From contig NC_134017.1 of assembly GCF_040712315.1 (NCBI RefSeq), positions 15,344,001-15,408,000 of the forward strand: a stretch of 64,000 nucleotides of DNA. Direction: 5' to 3'. This DNA comes from Castanea sativa (lineage: Eukaryota; Streptophyta; Magnoliopsida; Fagales; Fagaceae). Below the pieces are notes generated by a model. The model had not been told where the DNA came from, did no database searches, and saw nothing but the letters and a program-made list of their open reading frames with translations. Of the stretch, positions 11,368-22,853 are shown one piece after another (positions within the stretch are counted from its first letter, which is position 1; each line of letters starts with the position of its first letter). The position numbers and the translations under genes are program-made.

Positions 11368-11543
11368 ACTATCTCATTTTAAACATTATTCTACGTTACC
11401 TTATTTCTTTCTTTAAAAAACAAAATACACTCAGTTATTTATATATCCTTTAAACACTATAACACTAAACCAAAAAATAAAAAACAAATAAATAAATAAA
11501 AAAGAAAATTATTGCATGTGCAAAGCACATGTTATGAGTCTAG
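11368..11543 (+). mobile_element. Helitron-like 3' end, second tandem copy
   Basis: A perfect 7-bp hairpin CATGTGC-AAA-GCACATG (11515-11531) precedes TTATGAGTCTAG and then T. This copy aligns with 10940-11149. The hairpin stems differ in sequence but pair in each copy, so the base pairing has been kept by compensating changes. Confidence 0.5.
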
Positions 11544-11720
11544 TTTTTTTATAGGAGTTTGGTTAGAGGTGAGAAGTTTGATGTTTGAAGATAGTGGAGA
11601 GTAGGGACTACAATTGAGAAGGAGAGGAGATAGTAGGAGAACGATTCTTCTTTTTAATTGAAATATTTTAAAATTTAAGTAAGGATCAAATGAGAATAGA
11701 TATGCTTATCAATATCTTTA

Positions 11721-12363
11721 GGGTGTGTTTGTTTGGAGGTGAAACATGGTAGATGAAAAACTTTGGAAAGAAAATGGAAAGGAAAACTTTTTTGGTGTAT
11801 GTTTGGTTAGATAGGGAAAAAGGAAAATAAATAATGGAACCCAGGTGTTTTCTTCTCGGGCTCACCAAAATATTTTCTCTTCAAAATGGAGAGAAAACTG
11901 AGTGGAGATAAATTTTTTCTTAATTAACAAAAATACCCATGTACATGTGCACATGGGCTTCTCCAAGTTGCCTTTATTTTTTCTTTCTTCTCCCCTAGGC
12001 AGTAACGTTGCCTTTTTTTCTTTTTCTTTTTCTTTTGATTTTCTAGGCCAAGGTGTGATAGTTGTTTTTTTTAAAAAAAAAAAAAAAAAAAACTAGATGT
12101 GGTTTTTTTTTGGGACATGAGTTTTATTTTTTTAATAAATTTGGGTGATTGCTCTTTTTTTGTGTGGTTATTTGTCACTTTTTTGTTTTAATTGGGCATT
12201 ATTCTTTAACAAGAGTATATGAGTAAATTAATTCAAACTCATTTTTTCCATCCCCTTACTTTTCCACTCCCAACCAAACAAAAAGAAGAGAATGTAAAAT
12301 TTTTTCTATCCTCCCACTTTTTCATCCTCCCACTTTTTCATCACTCCAGCCAAACGGACACAT
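11721..12363. mobile_element. MITE with GTGTGTTTG-type ends (about 640 bp)
   Basis: The left end is GGTGTGTTTGTTTGGAGG and the right end CTCCAGCCAAACGGACACAT, an imperfect inverted pair. The right copy of the surrounding duplication (62946-63040) lacks this sequence, which supports its insertion. Ends are approximate, and a clear target duplication was not found. The interior is non-coding and has T-runs and a duplicated CTCCCACTTTTTCATC near 12310-12340. Confidence 0.6.
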
Positions 12364-12978
12364 AAAGTTTTTAGGGAACTCTACTACTACAATATTATGA
12401 ATTCTTTAAATTTTAGTATTTCTTTTATAATAAAAGCATAAAATTATACCCCATCATCAATCCAGTACATAAACTCAAAATTATAATTAAAAAAAATAAC
12501 TCAAATTTTGTACATATAATTGAATCAAGTAAGGACTCTGACAGCCAAGGAGTCTCATTTTTTTTTTTTTTTTTGCTATATATAATGTTATACAGTATAA
12601 TTTTATAAAACAATTATTAACATGTTCAACATATAAATGAAGTATTTTATAAACGGATGCATGTATTATGTAAAGCCTATATCAATAATAAATGTTCTAA
12701 TAGTAACAAAAATATTACGTTTTTATTTTTTTACCTACCAAAATTAAAAGCAAAATATGAAAGGAAAAATGAACTACAATCTATCATGGCTTAATCTCCT
12801 AAGCATTGTGGATTCCCCCCTAAAAAAAATATATCCTAAGCATAGTGTAAAAAATATGAATGTATTTGACAATTTTGTTTAGTAATGAGAGAACCACATC
12901 ATTTTAGTTTATTTTTTAAATATTTTAATTGCTTAGAGTTGAGAGTCAGAACAAGATTGTGAACTATGAACCATTAAG

Positions 12979-13007
12979 AATAATAATAATAATAATAATA
13001 ATAATAA
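12979..13007. repeat. (AAT)n microsatellite
   Basis: About nine AAT units; the duplicated copy at 63421-63437 has an AAAT run at the same place. Confidence 0.95.
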
Positions 13008-13440
13008 AGGCTTTAAAGAGGTAACTTGATGGATTGTGAGTTCAAAAGCCTAAGTTCAAAAGACCGCAAATATTAAAAAAGTGTTACGTTTACAATATTT
13101 TCATAACAAATCATAGGTGGTTAGTTATTATTAGTTATAATTTGAATTTATTGCTAAAATTATTTTTTAGCCCCACTAATAACAACATACTATTTAGAAT
13201 TTATTGTAAAAATGTTGTGGATATAGCATTTCTAAAAAATAATATTATATATATATATACACACACACACCTTTTGATAATGAGAGTACCTAGTCATTTT
13301 CCTCTGCTTCCTCCTTTCAAACCCTCCAAAGTTAGTGGAAATCTAGAATTGTATCATTAGAGAGCTTTTCTACTTGGAACCCAAGTTATCCGAATCCACT
13401 CATTAGCTTTGCTTTACTCACCATTAGTCTAAAACAAACA

Positions 13441-13837
13441 GGAGAATGTTTAGCTACAAAATCGGTTGTAGTCTTAGGCTATAAACTCACTCAATATCTT
13501 TTTATTAGAGGTGAATTTTGACAAATTTACCATTGAATTATATCTTCTTCTTATATCCTCTATATTTGCAAAATTTCAAGAAAAATTAAAGATCAATAGC
13601 TATGTCATCAATACATTTTTAAATAGCAAATTTTTGTAATTTAAAATTATACATAAAATATAAGTTTATAGATTATATAGTAAATAATATCCGATTGACA
13701 TAAAATTTGACATATGGATTAAGAGTGTAAAGAACATGCAATTCAACGATTAGATTTTTAAAATATGCAGTAATATTTATTTTATTGAGTGAGTTTGTAG
13801 CCTAAGGCTATAACCAATTTTGTAGCTAAACTTTTCC
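13441..13837. mobile_element. MULE-type MITE with long inverted repeats (397 bp)
   Basis: The outer 55 or so bases at each end are inverted copies, including GTTTAGCTACAAAAT, TCTTAGGCTA and CACTCAATA on the left and their complements on the right (TATTGAGTGAG ... GTAGCTAAAC). Flanks AAACAAACA (13432-13440) and AAACAAAAA (13838-13846) fit a 9-bp target duplication with one mismatch, as for Mutator-like elements. The duplicated copy of this region near 63480 lacks it. It has no coding sequence. Confidence 0.75.
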
Positions 13838-16800
13838 AAACAAAAATAACACAAAAAAAAAAAAAAAAAATCCTCTCCTTTTTCCTCCTTTTCTTTGTAA
13901 CAAAGAAAAATTATCATAGCAATTTCAAATTTTAGACATCATTGAAAGCCTAGAATTAGAAGATGATTCACAGAATCCTATTCCAATGATAAAGATCAAA
14001 ACAATGTCGTAGGAATTTGTTATTTCTATGCAAGTTTATTATTATTTTGGTAAGTTTTAAGTTTAAGAGTATTTTGGAGGTTTTGGGAGTATTTTGGCAT
14101 AATGCAATTAATGCCAATGTTGTAGGGTATTTTGTTGTAGGATATTTAAACGTTGACGTTTTAGCACAGAAGTAGCAAAATCACTTAAAGAAGGAAACCC
14201 TGACATTTTGATCTTTCCCTAATGCGCTGGATTAGTTACTAGGATCCCAGGGATAGTTAGTTAGATAATAGAGTCCGTTAGGGACTGTTGTAACAAACTT
14301 ATTTTCCCACTCTTTCTCTCTCTGTTGTGCTAAGCTAAAATGTAAAAGAGAGAGTAATTGTAAAGATTTAGATTGGCCATTTGCAATAATAGAATTTCCA
14401 TTTTTCTTTAGAAAAGTTTTCAATCATTGATAGTAAGACAACTCGTTGAACGAAAATCTTTTAATATTTTAGAAACCTCTCTAAAATAATAGAATCTTTT
14501 ACATCATTTCAATTGTTTTTTTCATGTGCTTGTTAAAAAGGTCACATTTTTAGTTGAGGGAGTGGTGGTGCTGCCTACCCAAATAAGCAATACAATGCTA
14601 TGCCACTGGCCTACCGTAGCGTCGGCTTTGGCTGGATTTTTTTTTGGGCTCTTTTGCCATTTGGAGATTTCATTTGATTTATTGAAATCACGTTAGCTCG
14701 AAGAAGTTAAAGTTTTGTTTTTCGACAATTATTACTCCAGGGTTATGCTACTGGACTGAGGATGTGACATGCTCATAACATTTTATTACAAAAAAATGTT
14801 ATAATGAAAAAAAAAAAAAATTTTGACAGAGAGAGATTTGGAGTACTGAAATTGCTCTATGGACTTCATTTTAATGCTAGTAATCAATTTTTCATGCCTT
14901 CAATTGTAATATAGATATGGGCTCAAAACTTGGCCCATGAGACGTTTATTTGTAACAGAGAAGGTCTATTCCACGCTCTTCTTCCAAACACAGTCCAACT
15001 AGCATATGGCAGAGATGGCCAACACAAAATATTTCTTGAAATATTTCACAAATGTTAAGGTCTTAAGTTTTTAACGATAGGTAATAAAGTGCATTAATAA
15101 TGGGTCTAAATAAGGGCCAATAAAAACTTGTAATTTTAACTGTTGTGGAAATTTTGTGTTTATAGGATTACTCTGTAATCACCCATCAAGCCATCACCAC
15201 TATACAATGGCCGCCTAGCCAAGCCATAGAGCTAATGAAGCCTTATCTATATTGGCTTCTTTTTCTTGGGAACTAATTTCAAAAGCAAGAAATGTGACAA
15301 TCATAAAGTGTAGAAAAAATGGGTAAGTGTTTGTTCTAGATAAAAGCAAAGAGATTCTTTAAATCCACAACTATAAACTCTCCAATCTACTAAAAATAAA
15401 GAAAGTCACAATTTTATGGAGTGAATTTTTCATTTTTGTTTTACAGCCTATTTGGAAGCTTCAAGACTTAAAACAAAATCATTTAACAAATTCAACTCTT
15501 TTGGTAACATGAAAACTTTGCTTTAAGGGATTGAAAATCGGCAATTTGGTCTTTTCATGTGGTGCCACGTACGTAGCAGATCACATGCGTTACACATGAT
15601 CTTCTTTTCCATCCAAATTAACAGACAAAATATCTATGAAATGTGAAAAGTTTTCCTCAAGGAAACAAGAGTTGCTAGAATTTGATCCATAAGTTCGAAT
15701 TAATCTTTAGGACACCATAAAGTTTGACAACGAATCTCCTTTTGTAATGAAGGAGTATATACATTTTTCATTACGGAATAACTTCTTCTCTTGACCGTAC
15801 GCGAACTAGCTTACACTCAACTTCAATTATTAGGTTTAACTTTTCTAATTTTTGTTATTGGAATTAAAAGGTAGCATTACCTCTATGAGTTACACGTTTG
15901 AGGTGTGTGCCTTTGTCATTACTCATCGAAGTTTCTCCAAATTAACCTTATTTTTATAACTTACAAAAAGGATGCAACTAGATATGAGCTATTTGCAGAT
16001 TATCTCAATCGATATCTTTACAAGATTTATCACGAATTGGAAAAAATAAATAAAAACCAAACTTTTATATATATGTGTGGGTGTGTGTTTTATTATTTTT
16101 AAATGCATCAATGCCTATGCAATAAGAAAAAACTTACACACAATAATGATTTGAATCCTACAATGAATTTCTTGGCTTTTCCTTTTTCAAATTTTTTGGT
16201 GATATAATTTGACCTAGTCAATAATGTCCAAACCTTTTTTTTTTTTTTTCTTTTTATAGGAAAACTTCTATTTTGTTCCATTAAAATTTTGAAATTTTAA
16301 AAGTTTCAATTAAGTTATGTAAGAGGTCACAATAGAGATGCGTTCATTATTAGCTTTGAATCTCCCTTAGAATCTCTATAGTACCTATTTCCAAAGCTTT
16401 TCACCCCTACCACAACTTCAACTTCTGCAACTAAAAGTGAAAGAGCCATTGTTTGAGACAACATGACTCATCCTAGTCAATAATGTCCAAACTTTTTGGT
16501 TTTGGTAAACTTCTATTTTGTTACTTTAAAGTTTCATTAATTTCAATTGGATCGAATAAATTTAAAAAGTATGGAAAGCCTTCTAAGTATGAGCCCCAAA
16601 ATTCACCTGAAAAAAGATAATTTTAACACCAAACATATGAAAATTTTATCTATTGCTCGCTGATCTGGATCATTAACAGTGATGAGGCCCGTAATTGTCG
16701 ATAAGCTAACATATCTTTCTCAAAAGAAAAATTATATTTTAAAAGTTTCATTTCGATCCTCTGCTTTTGAGTTTATTTTCAAGATAATTCTCTTGTTCAT

Positions 16801-17562
16801 CTTTGTGAGTAACCTGATTGTTAAGTGTCAAGTGAGTTGATGATGCATGCCAAGTCATACAACACATAAAAGAAAGAATGCCATATTAAGAGAAAAATAA
16901 AAATAAAAATAAAGAGACAATGACTTAGTTGACTAGATCTATTTTCAAATCACAAGAACATACTCAATCTCATATGTTCTCTATAACGCGACATTTACAA
17001 TTCAATGTCATAACTACAACACATTTTTCTGAGAATCACATTGAAATTATTATTATTATTTTTTCATAAATTTAAATAACGAGACTTACTATGAGTATGA
17101 TGAGAATAGAAGGAGCATTACTCCTAATTCCTAAAGTATTTAATACACCTGTCAGAACTAGCCAAGAATTTAGTTTGGGGTTAGAAGTAAGATTAAAAGA
17201 CAAAGTTCGTAAAAAAATTATCCTCAAATGTTAGTTAATATAAGTAAAAAATAATAATTAAAGATTAAACAAAATTTTTGGTATGATACAAATTTAACAT
17301 AAAATGTATTTATGTTTACTGTATAACATAAATATACAAATTAACATAAATTTATTGAAGTAATTATATATATTTAATATCTCTTAAATAATACTCACTT
17401 AAATTTTTATATGTTTTTTTAATATATTCCTTTTATATTTTGAGATATAAAATTGTTGATTATTATTTTTATTCAAATTTTGTTAAAATTTCCCTTTTCC
17501 ATTCAAAATATGATTAATCCACTGTATCTTTTGTGTAAGATTAAAACATATTAAACAAAGAG
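13838..17562. other. Intergenic DNA, no gene recognised
   Basis: No credible coding sequence on either strand. It contains the third block of the segmental duplication (15037-15530) and a local repeat at 16205-16550. Poly(A) and poly(T) runs occur near 13851-13870, 14807 and 16235. Confidence 0.6.
16205..16550. repeat. Local direct repeat about 255 bp apart
   Basis: Both copies contain CCTAGTCAATAATGTCCAAA followed by a T-run, AAACTTCTATTTTGTT and AAGTTTCA. First copy near 16213-16310, second near 16474-16550. Confidence 0.7.
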
Positions 17563-18531
17563 TGTTAGTGACATATTTGATGTAAATTGGCTAATCCTTT
17601 GACAAAATGCACTTTACTTGTAATTGAGTATCCTCTAAAAAAAAATGTAATTGGATAGATTTAGAATGAGTTTAGTACTTCAAGAAACAAGTGTTCAAGT
17701 TAAGTATTGAAGCCATGAAAATCTGATCAAGAAACAAGTGAAGAAGTGTTGTTCATTAAAGCTTGACAGAAGTCTCGACAGAATCCTTTCTATCAAGATT
17801 TAATGTTGAAGCTCGACACAAGTTGCATCTGTCGAAAATTACGAAATCAGACTTTTTAGATTTGATTACACGCATATTCCTGTGTATTTATGTAGGGTTT
17901 CTTTTCTCACAATCCTAGACATATAAAATAATTATTTTAAAGGCCGTCACGCAGGGATTGTGTAACTAAAAGCAAAAAGTGGCCAGTTCATTATTCTTTT
18001 TGAAGAAGCTACTGTGTCTTTGCACTAAGGGTTTTGTGACTAAGAAGCTTCCCGATCTTTATTGTTGATGAACAGAAAAATTTTACTGCCAACATCTTCT
18101 TCTAGTTAGTGGAGTTAGTCATGTACTAGGATCTGTGCATCATTTGTTAGTCACGTACTGAGATTCGTGCATTGAACGGAGAGATTGCCACTACAATACA
18201 AGTCCAATTGGGTATTGGGGTAAAGGTTCAACTGTAGGTTGATATTTCAAAATAAGCCAAAAGGTTTGGTAAGATTCCTTATACTTGTAACCGCTTGTGA
18301 TTGATAATAGTGGATTATCGAGAGTGGTGACCTTAAATTCACTTGGTGGAGTTTTGCCTTAATGGTTTTTCCCATTCGTAAACAAATCACCTGTGTCAAA
18401 TTTATTTTTCGCTACATTTAGATAATTGGTGATTTGTTTGTGTTACCACACTTTACATGTTAAATTAATCTAATTAATTAACTTGAGTAATTAATTAATT
18501 TGCAAATGGGTGAATTCATTTTAACTCAACA
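17563..18531 (+). repeat. Solo LTR of the gag-only copia family (969 bp)
   Basis: It starts TGTTAGTGACATA and ends CTCAACA and is flanked by a perfect 5-bp target duplication, AAGAG at 17558-17562 and 18532-18536. It aligns along its length with the LTRs at 52294-53274 and 57244-58181: for example GTAAATTGGCTAATCCTTTGA near the start, then the CTACGAAATC-like middle and the GTGCATCATTGGTTAGTCACGTACTG-like segment. The clean duplication shows LTR-LTR recombination removed the body of a full element. Confidence 0.9.
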
Positions 18532-19113
18532 AAGAGATAAATGAATAAAGGAGAGCTTAATTTGAGGGCATAAAGTAACTAGAAAAAAAATGTTTCACAG
18601 AGTGGACCAAGAACCAACAGAAAACTACAAGAGATTAGTAGATCAACAACTAACATCTTTTATGTTTTCGGAAGAAGTGTCTACATATAAAATCCCCTCT
18701 CCTCATGAGAACTATCAAATTTATCAAAAAAGCATAAAAAACATTGCCCAAACAATGAAATGAAATAGAAAGAGAAAGATATCTAGGGAGGACACCAGGT
18801 CCCTCACCCCATCTGACAAACGTCCAAACAAACTTGACCGGCAAATAATAAATCATGAAAGAGTGATCCACAGCTCCACCTTACAAGTTACAATACATGA
18901 GTACAATGACAAACGTTTTAAGTCAAGTATAAGACAATCGCTGAAGTAAACATTAAGAATAGTAAGTGACCCAATTTCAAAAAAAAGAAAAAAGAAAAAA
19001 GAAAATTAAAGAGCTGGCTCAAAATTATAGTAAAACCATGATATCACACTGTTTTAAGGTGACCATTTTCATTTTCACGTATGAATGACAAATTCCATTG
19101 AACTAATCTATTG
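18532..19113. other. Intergenic DNA, nothing recognised
   Basis: Non-coding sequence with a short AAAAAAG repeat near 18980-19003. No feature supported. Confidence 0.6.
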
Positions 19114-20135
19114 CTAAGAAGCACGGATACTAACATTGACACGGACATGGGTACGAGTACGATACAATGATATAAGCAATTTTTGAAAAATTATATCTTG
19201 AAACAGTCAATAAAATACCGTTATGAGACAGGTATGTATGACATGAGTTTAACAATGTAAATGAAGTGTCTATGCTTCCTAGCAATATTGGCTTAAATAA
19301 GTTCAACTACATTTCCATAATTCATCTCCAATAAATTTGGAAGATTCAAAATAAGGCAATGTACAATAGATACGGTGTAAATTTCAAAGCAAAAAACGTG
19401 AGTGATTGATTTACTCGAACATGACATTTGGATTGTCATGCATGTGTCTAACACGTAAAGGATACGATAAACATGTTGGACACGGCTGCACGCGTATCCT
19501 AGCTTTTTTTTTATTTTTTATTTTTTTAATTACAGACGCAATGAGGACACAATTAGGACATGGCCTTTGCCAAAAAAAAAAAAAACTGAAACGCATTATG
19601 TACCTCTCATGCCAATCTCCTCCTACTTCTTCCTCTCACACCAATTTCCTCCCCCACCGACCTTCTTCTTCTTCTTCATCTCCTCCTTCTCCTCCTCTTG
19701 GATCTATAATCTATTTCTCTTTTACAGTTTTACCCCTTTGCCCATTTTCCTTGTTTTTTCGAAGTGTACCTTTTTATTGCTTTGTTTTCCTACAGTATCA
19801 CACATGAGAAGATTTCTTTTATTTCTAGCCACCTGCTTGAAAAAAATGAGTTATTCTTAGGTACTCTTGAAACATAGAGAATTGTGTTCTCTCCTCTCAC
19901 ATTCATGGTTTGGCCTACTCATTAAATTCATGGTGAAGTCCACTATGAATGTGAGAGGAGGGAAGCACCATTTTTTAAAAAAATTTGTGTCCTAATTTTT
20001 ATAGAGGAGGGAGCACCACTTCTTTTATAGAGGAGGGAAAGCCATACATGTTTCCTATTTTTTTCAAAAATTGTCGTGTCACTGTTTCTTTCCTGTACTT
20101 GTACCCATGCTGGTATCCGTATCTATGCTTCCTAG
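19114..20135. repeat. Inverted-repeat cluster with CTAAGAAGC / GCTTCCTAG ends
   Basis: The left end CTAAGAAGCACGGATAC (19114) plus GGACATGGGTACGAGTACG is matched in reverse by GTACTTGTACCCATGC and GGTATCCGTATC ... GCTTCCTAG ending at 20135. A second right-type end (GTGTCTATGCTTCCTAG) lies at 19268-19284, and a third related piece (CACGCGTATCCTAG) ends near 19502. This suggests a TIR element with nested or repeated ends. No target duplication was found and no transposase is present. Confidence 0.5.
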
Positions 20136-20939
20136 TCGATTTATAACCTATTCCTTGTTCTTTTGAACTGTTCAGCAAATTTACTGCATGCTTCTTATCA
20201 TTTCATTTTAGTTCTCCATAGTCCAGAGTAGATGGGTGACGTATATGGAAACAAATGGTCTTTGAATTCTATGATGTGGTTAACTTTTGCATTGGCGTTT
20301 GGCTTGTGGGCATTTACTAATGTGTAATGTATCTCGGATTCGTCATTATACAATGACAAGGCCGTTATTTTTTGGACTCATTAGTTGGTAATAATATTGA
20401 ATGATATGACCTTGGACATGATGCCTATAACAACTATCACAATATCAAATATCTTTGGAATGTGGGTTCCAGTTAGCTCAACTTCTAAAGTCTCTAATGG
20501 TTGAATAAGAAATCTGGGGTTCAATCTCTACCCATAGAATTGGTGTCTTAATCTAATGATAAAGAGTTACCATTAGGAGTAGATGCTATAGGTCAAAACT
20601 CTCTCTCTCAAAAAAAAAAAAAAAAAAAAGTCTTTGGCATGGCATAAGAAAAAAAATGGTTTCCAATTAAATTGATCTAAATTAATAAAATTAATTGGTG
20701 AAATTAGCGTTGCAATAGATATAACCGTATTGTTGATACTTGATTTTGGTCGGGGGAGACCAAGCACACATGACGACGATAGGTATTTGTGTTCAAGTTT
20801 ATCAAATAATTCTTCTTTTTAGCATAGAAAGAGAAAATTAATTACATATAGTTTGTTAGGTTCTGAAGATATTGGATTAAATGTTTAGAATCATATTTTG
20901 TATGTATTGGCAAATCGAGAACAAAACATGTCTAGTTTA
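20136..20939. other. Intergenic DNA, nothing recognised
   Basis: AT-rich sequence with a CT/A-run junction near 20601-20630. No credible coding region. Confidence 0.6.
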
Positions 20940-21701
20940 TGTGTTAGGCAATGCTCAAAGGTGTAGATTTGAAGCTTTAGGTTCGAGTTGACTGCAGAAA
21001 AGGGAAGTCACAATCTGCCAAGCTCGATCAATTGAGAATTAAGATCGACCAATCGAAAATCATAGAAAAAGAAATTCTACAGAATTTTAAATAAGGACCA
21101 AGCCGCAAAAACATTTAGGGTTTCATTCTAACTTGTCCACATATAAAAGGGAAATCCTAGCTACGTTTTTCAGACTTTTGGAACACTTGTGTATTACTCT
21201 TTGTGAGATCTGAGAGGTTTTGTACCTTCTAACTATACAAGAATCTATCGGAACAAGATCTACAATCAAGCCATGGTAGAGCATAGTTGCTGCTACAGGA
21301 TCAACTACCAATGGTGATCTGAAACCTTTGGGTGAGATCTCAAAGTCACAAGCGTGTGTGCTTGTGTTGCAATAAATCAAAGGAGAGGAGTCTGTGGATT
21401 CAAAGCTTGCACGTGGTCATGTTAGTAAGTTACTATTGGAGGTAGCAATAAATTTAGGGTTAAATCTGATTGTAAAAACTTTAATTTTCTTATGGTGGAT
21501 TTGTTTTACCTTGAAGATAGCTAGGTTAAATCCTCCGTAGGTTTTTACCTTGAAAGATTCGTTTCATTAGTTTTCCTAGGTCATCATATTATAGTGTTAT
21601 TTACTTTTTCGCTGATGTGCATGATATTATATATGCTTGTTTAACCTAGATTTGAATAATAAACCTAATAATCAACTTGGTTAATTAATTAGGTTAAACA
21701 A
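20940..21701 (+). repeat. LTR-like repeat, ends uncertain
   Basis: It starts TGTGTTAGGCAATGC and ends near TTAATTAGGTTAAACA, with a TATAAAAG box near 21143 followed by promoter-like and transcript-like sequence. The segment TTTCATTAGTTTTCCTAGGT (21565-21585) is shared with the copia LTRs near 53100. A 9-bp direct repeat TCTAGTTTA lies at 20931-20939 and 21702-21710. Nine bp is too long for an LTR target duplication, so either the ends are misplaced or the repeat is not a solo LTR. Confidence 0.4.
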
Positions 21702-21843
21702 TCTAGTTTAAGGAGTCTAAACGAACAAACATAGTTCCTACTAGAAATCCTTCTACATTTGAAAATATATAGAAAAAAATACCATTATGTCTATCCCTAA
21801 AGGAACATACATTTGTAAATGACTACTGCATCTATCTAGGATC

Positions 21844-22853
21844 TGAAAGCTTGATATTGCAAATAACTAGAGCTTGTTTAGACCCCCAATTTTAATTATG
21901 ACTTGATTAATATTATGCTTATCACACTTGATGCGAAATATATGTGATTAGCAAATTAATTAATCGAACCACTCAACAATTGCATGGATGAACATATAAG
22001 TGCAAGCTAAAATGGAAAGGGTAGTAGATAAAAGAATAGCAAACCCAAGATAACACGGCGATGTGTTATCAAAGAGAAAACAAAAGAACTCGACAAAAAA
22101 ACCTCTCCACGACCCTCGAAGTCAAAATGATCCACTAGTAAATAAGTTGGAGTACAAGGATACCAAAAAGACCCTGCAAGCTTAATCTACCCAAAGTACT
22201 TGAGTCCTTTAAGCTCCAACTACCAATGGACTTCTTGGAGTCTTATCTTCACTAGCTTCCCAAAACTCGCAATACCGCCCGATTGCATTGCCAAGCCTCA
22301 CCGGCTTATTTTGGCAAATATCAATGCTTTCTAATCTCCAAAACACTCTCTACATTATGAATAAATGTGGGTTATGTTTGGGTATAAATCTTCTCTCAAT
22401 GGTATAACAATGGAAGAGGAGTGGAGAAGAGACTAAGGATTTCTCTCTTGAGGATGTATAGCTCTCTCTAACATGGTGGATGTGTTGTAGAAACCTTTCT
22501 AGGATTTTCTTCTGAAAAGCCTCTTTACAATTTTGTGGGTAATAAGGGTATATATAGTACGAGTGAAGGGTATAAGAGTCACACTTAAAATCCCAACTGT
22601 TAGTGCATTTTAATGGCATCTCGTGAGTTGGCCAAGTCATGAGATGAGTCACGAAACTCATTGGCTCTTCAGCTTTTGGCATATGCTCTTCATGTGACCT
22701 TTAACTGTCTTGATCAGATTTTCACCAACTTAATACTAAACCCATTACAATTAAATCCCACAAAATACATGAAAATAAATTAATGAAATTAAAACACCTT
22801 TTGTCATGAGATAAAGCCAACATAAATGTTTTGTAAAAAATCATAACTTAACA
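21844..22853 (-). repeat. Solo LTR (1010 bp)
   Basis: The plus strand reads TGAAAGCTTG at 21844 and ends AACTTAACA at 22853. A perfect 5-bp target duplication GGATC lies at 21839-21843 and 22854-22858. It is homologous to 45966-47032, sharing CAAGATAACAC, GATGTGTTATCAAA, the AGAACTCGA and AAAACCTCT segments and the GTATATATAGT box. The LTR reads on the minus strand as TGTTAAGTT...CTTTCA. No internal retroelement sequence remains. Confidence 0.85.

Larger units (their letters stand above)
11560..15530. repeat. Segmental duplication, left copy
   Basis: Three blocks here align with 62945-64000 in the same order and orientation: about 11566-11640 with 62946-63010, 12574-12965 with 63033-63425, and 15037-15530 with 63505-64000. 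Blocks share long stretches such as TGGCTTAATCTCCTAAGCAT and TAATGAAGCCTTATCTATAT. The left copy is about 2.9 kb longer because of two extra pieces, one holding the MITE at 11721-12363 and one holding the MITE at 13441-13837. No gene lies in the shared parts. Confidence 0.85.

Noticed and set aside
14560..14640. Possible tRNA or SINE head
   Set aside because: No credible cloverleaf or A/B box pair could be built.
20940..21701. Clean solo LTR
   Set aside because: No 5-bp duplication at TG...CA ends; the only flanking match is a 9-bp repeat, so it is listed as LTR-like only.
22350..22682. Minus-strand 110-codon frame
   Set aside because: It lies inside a solo LTR with clear ends and target duplication, and its homologue at 46450-46750 is not open.
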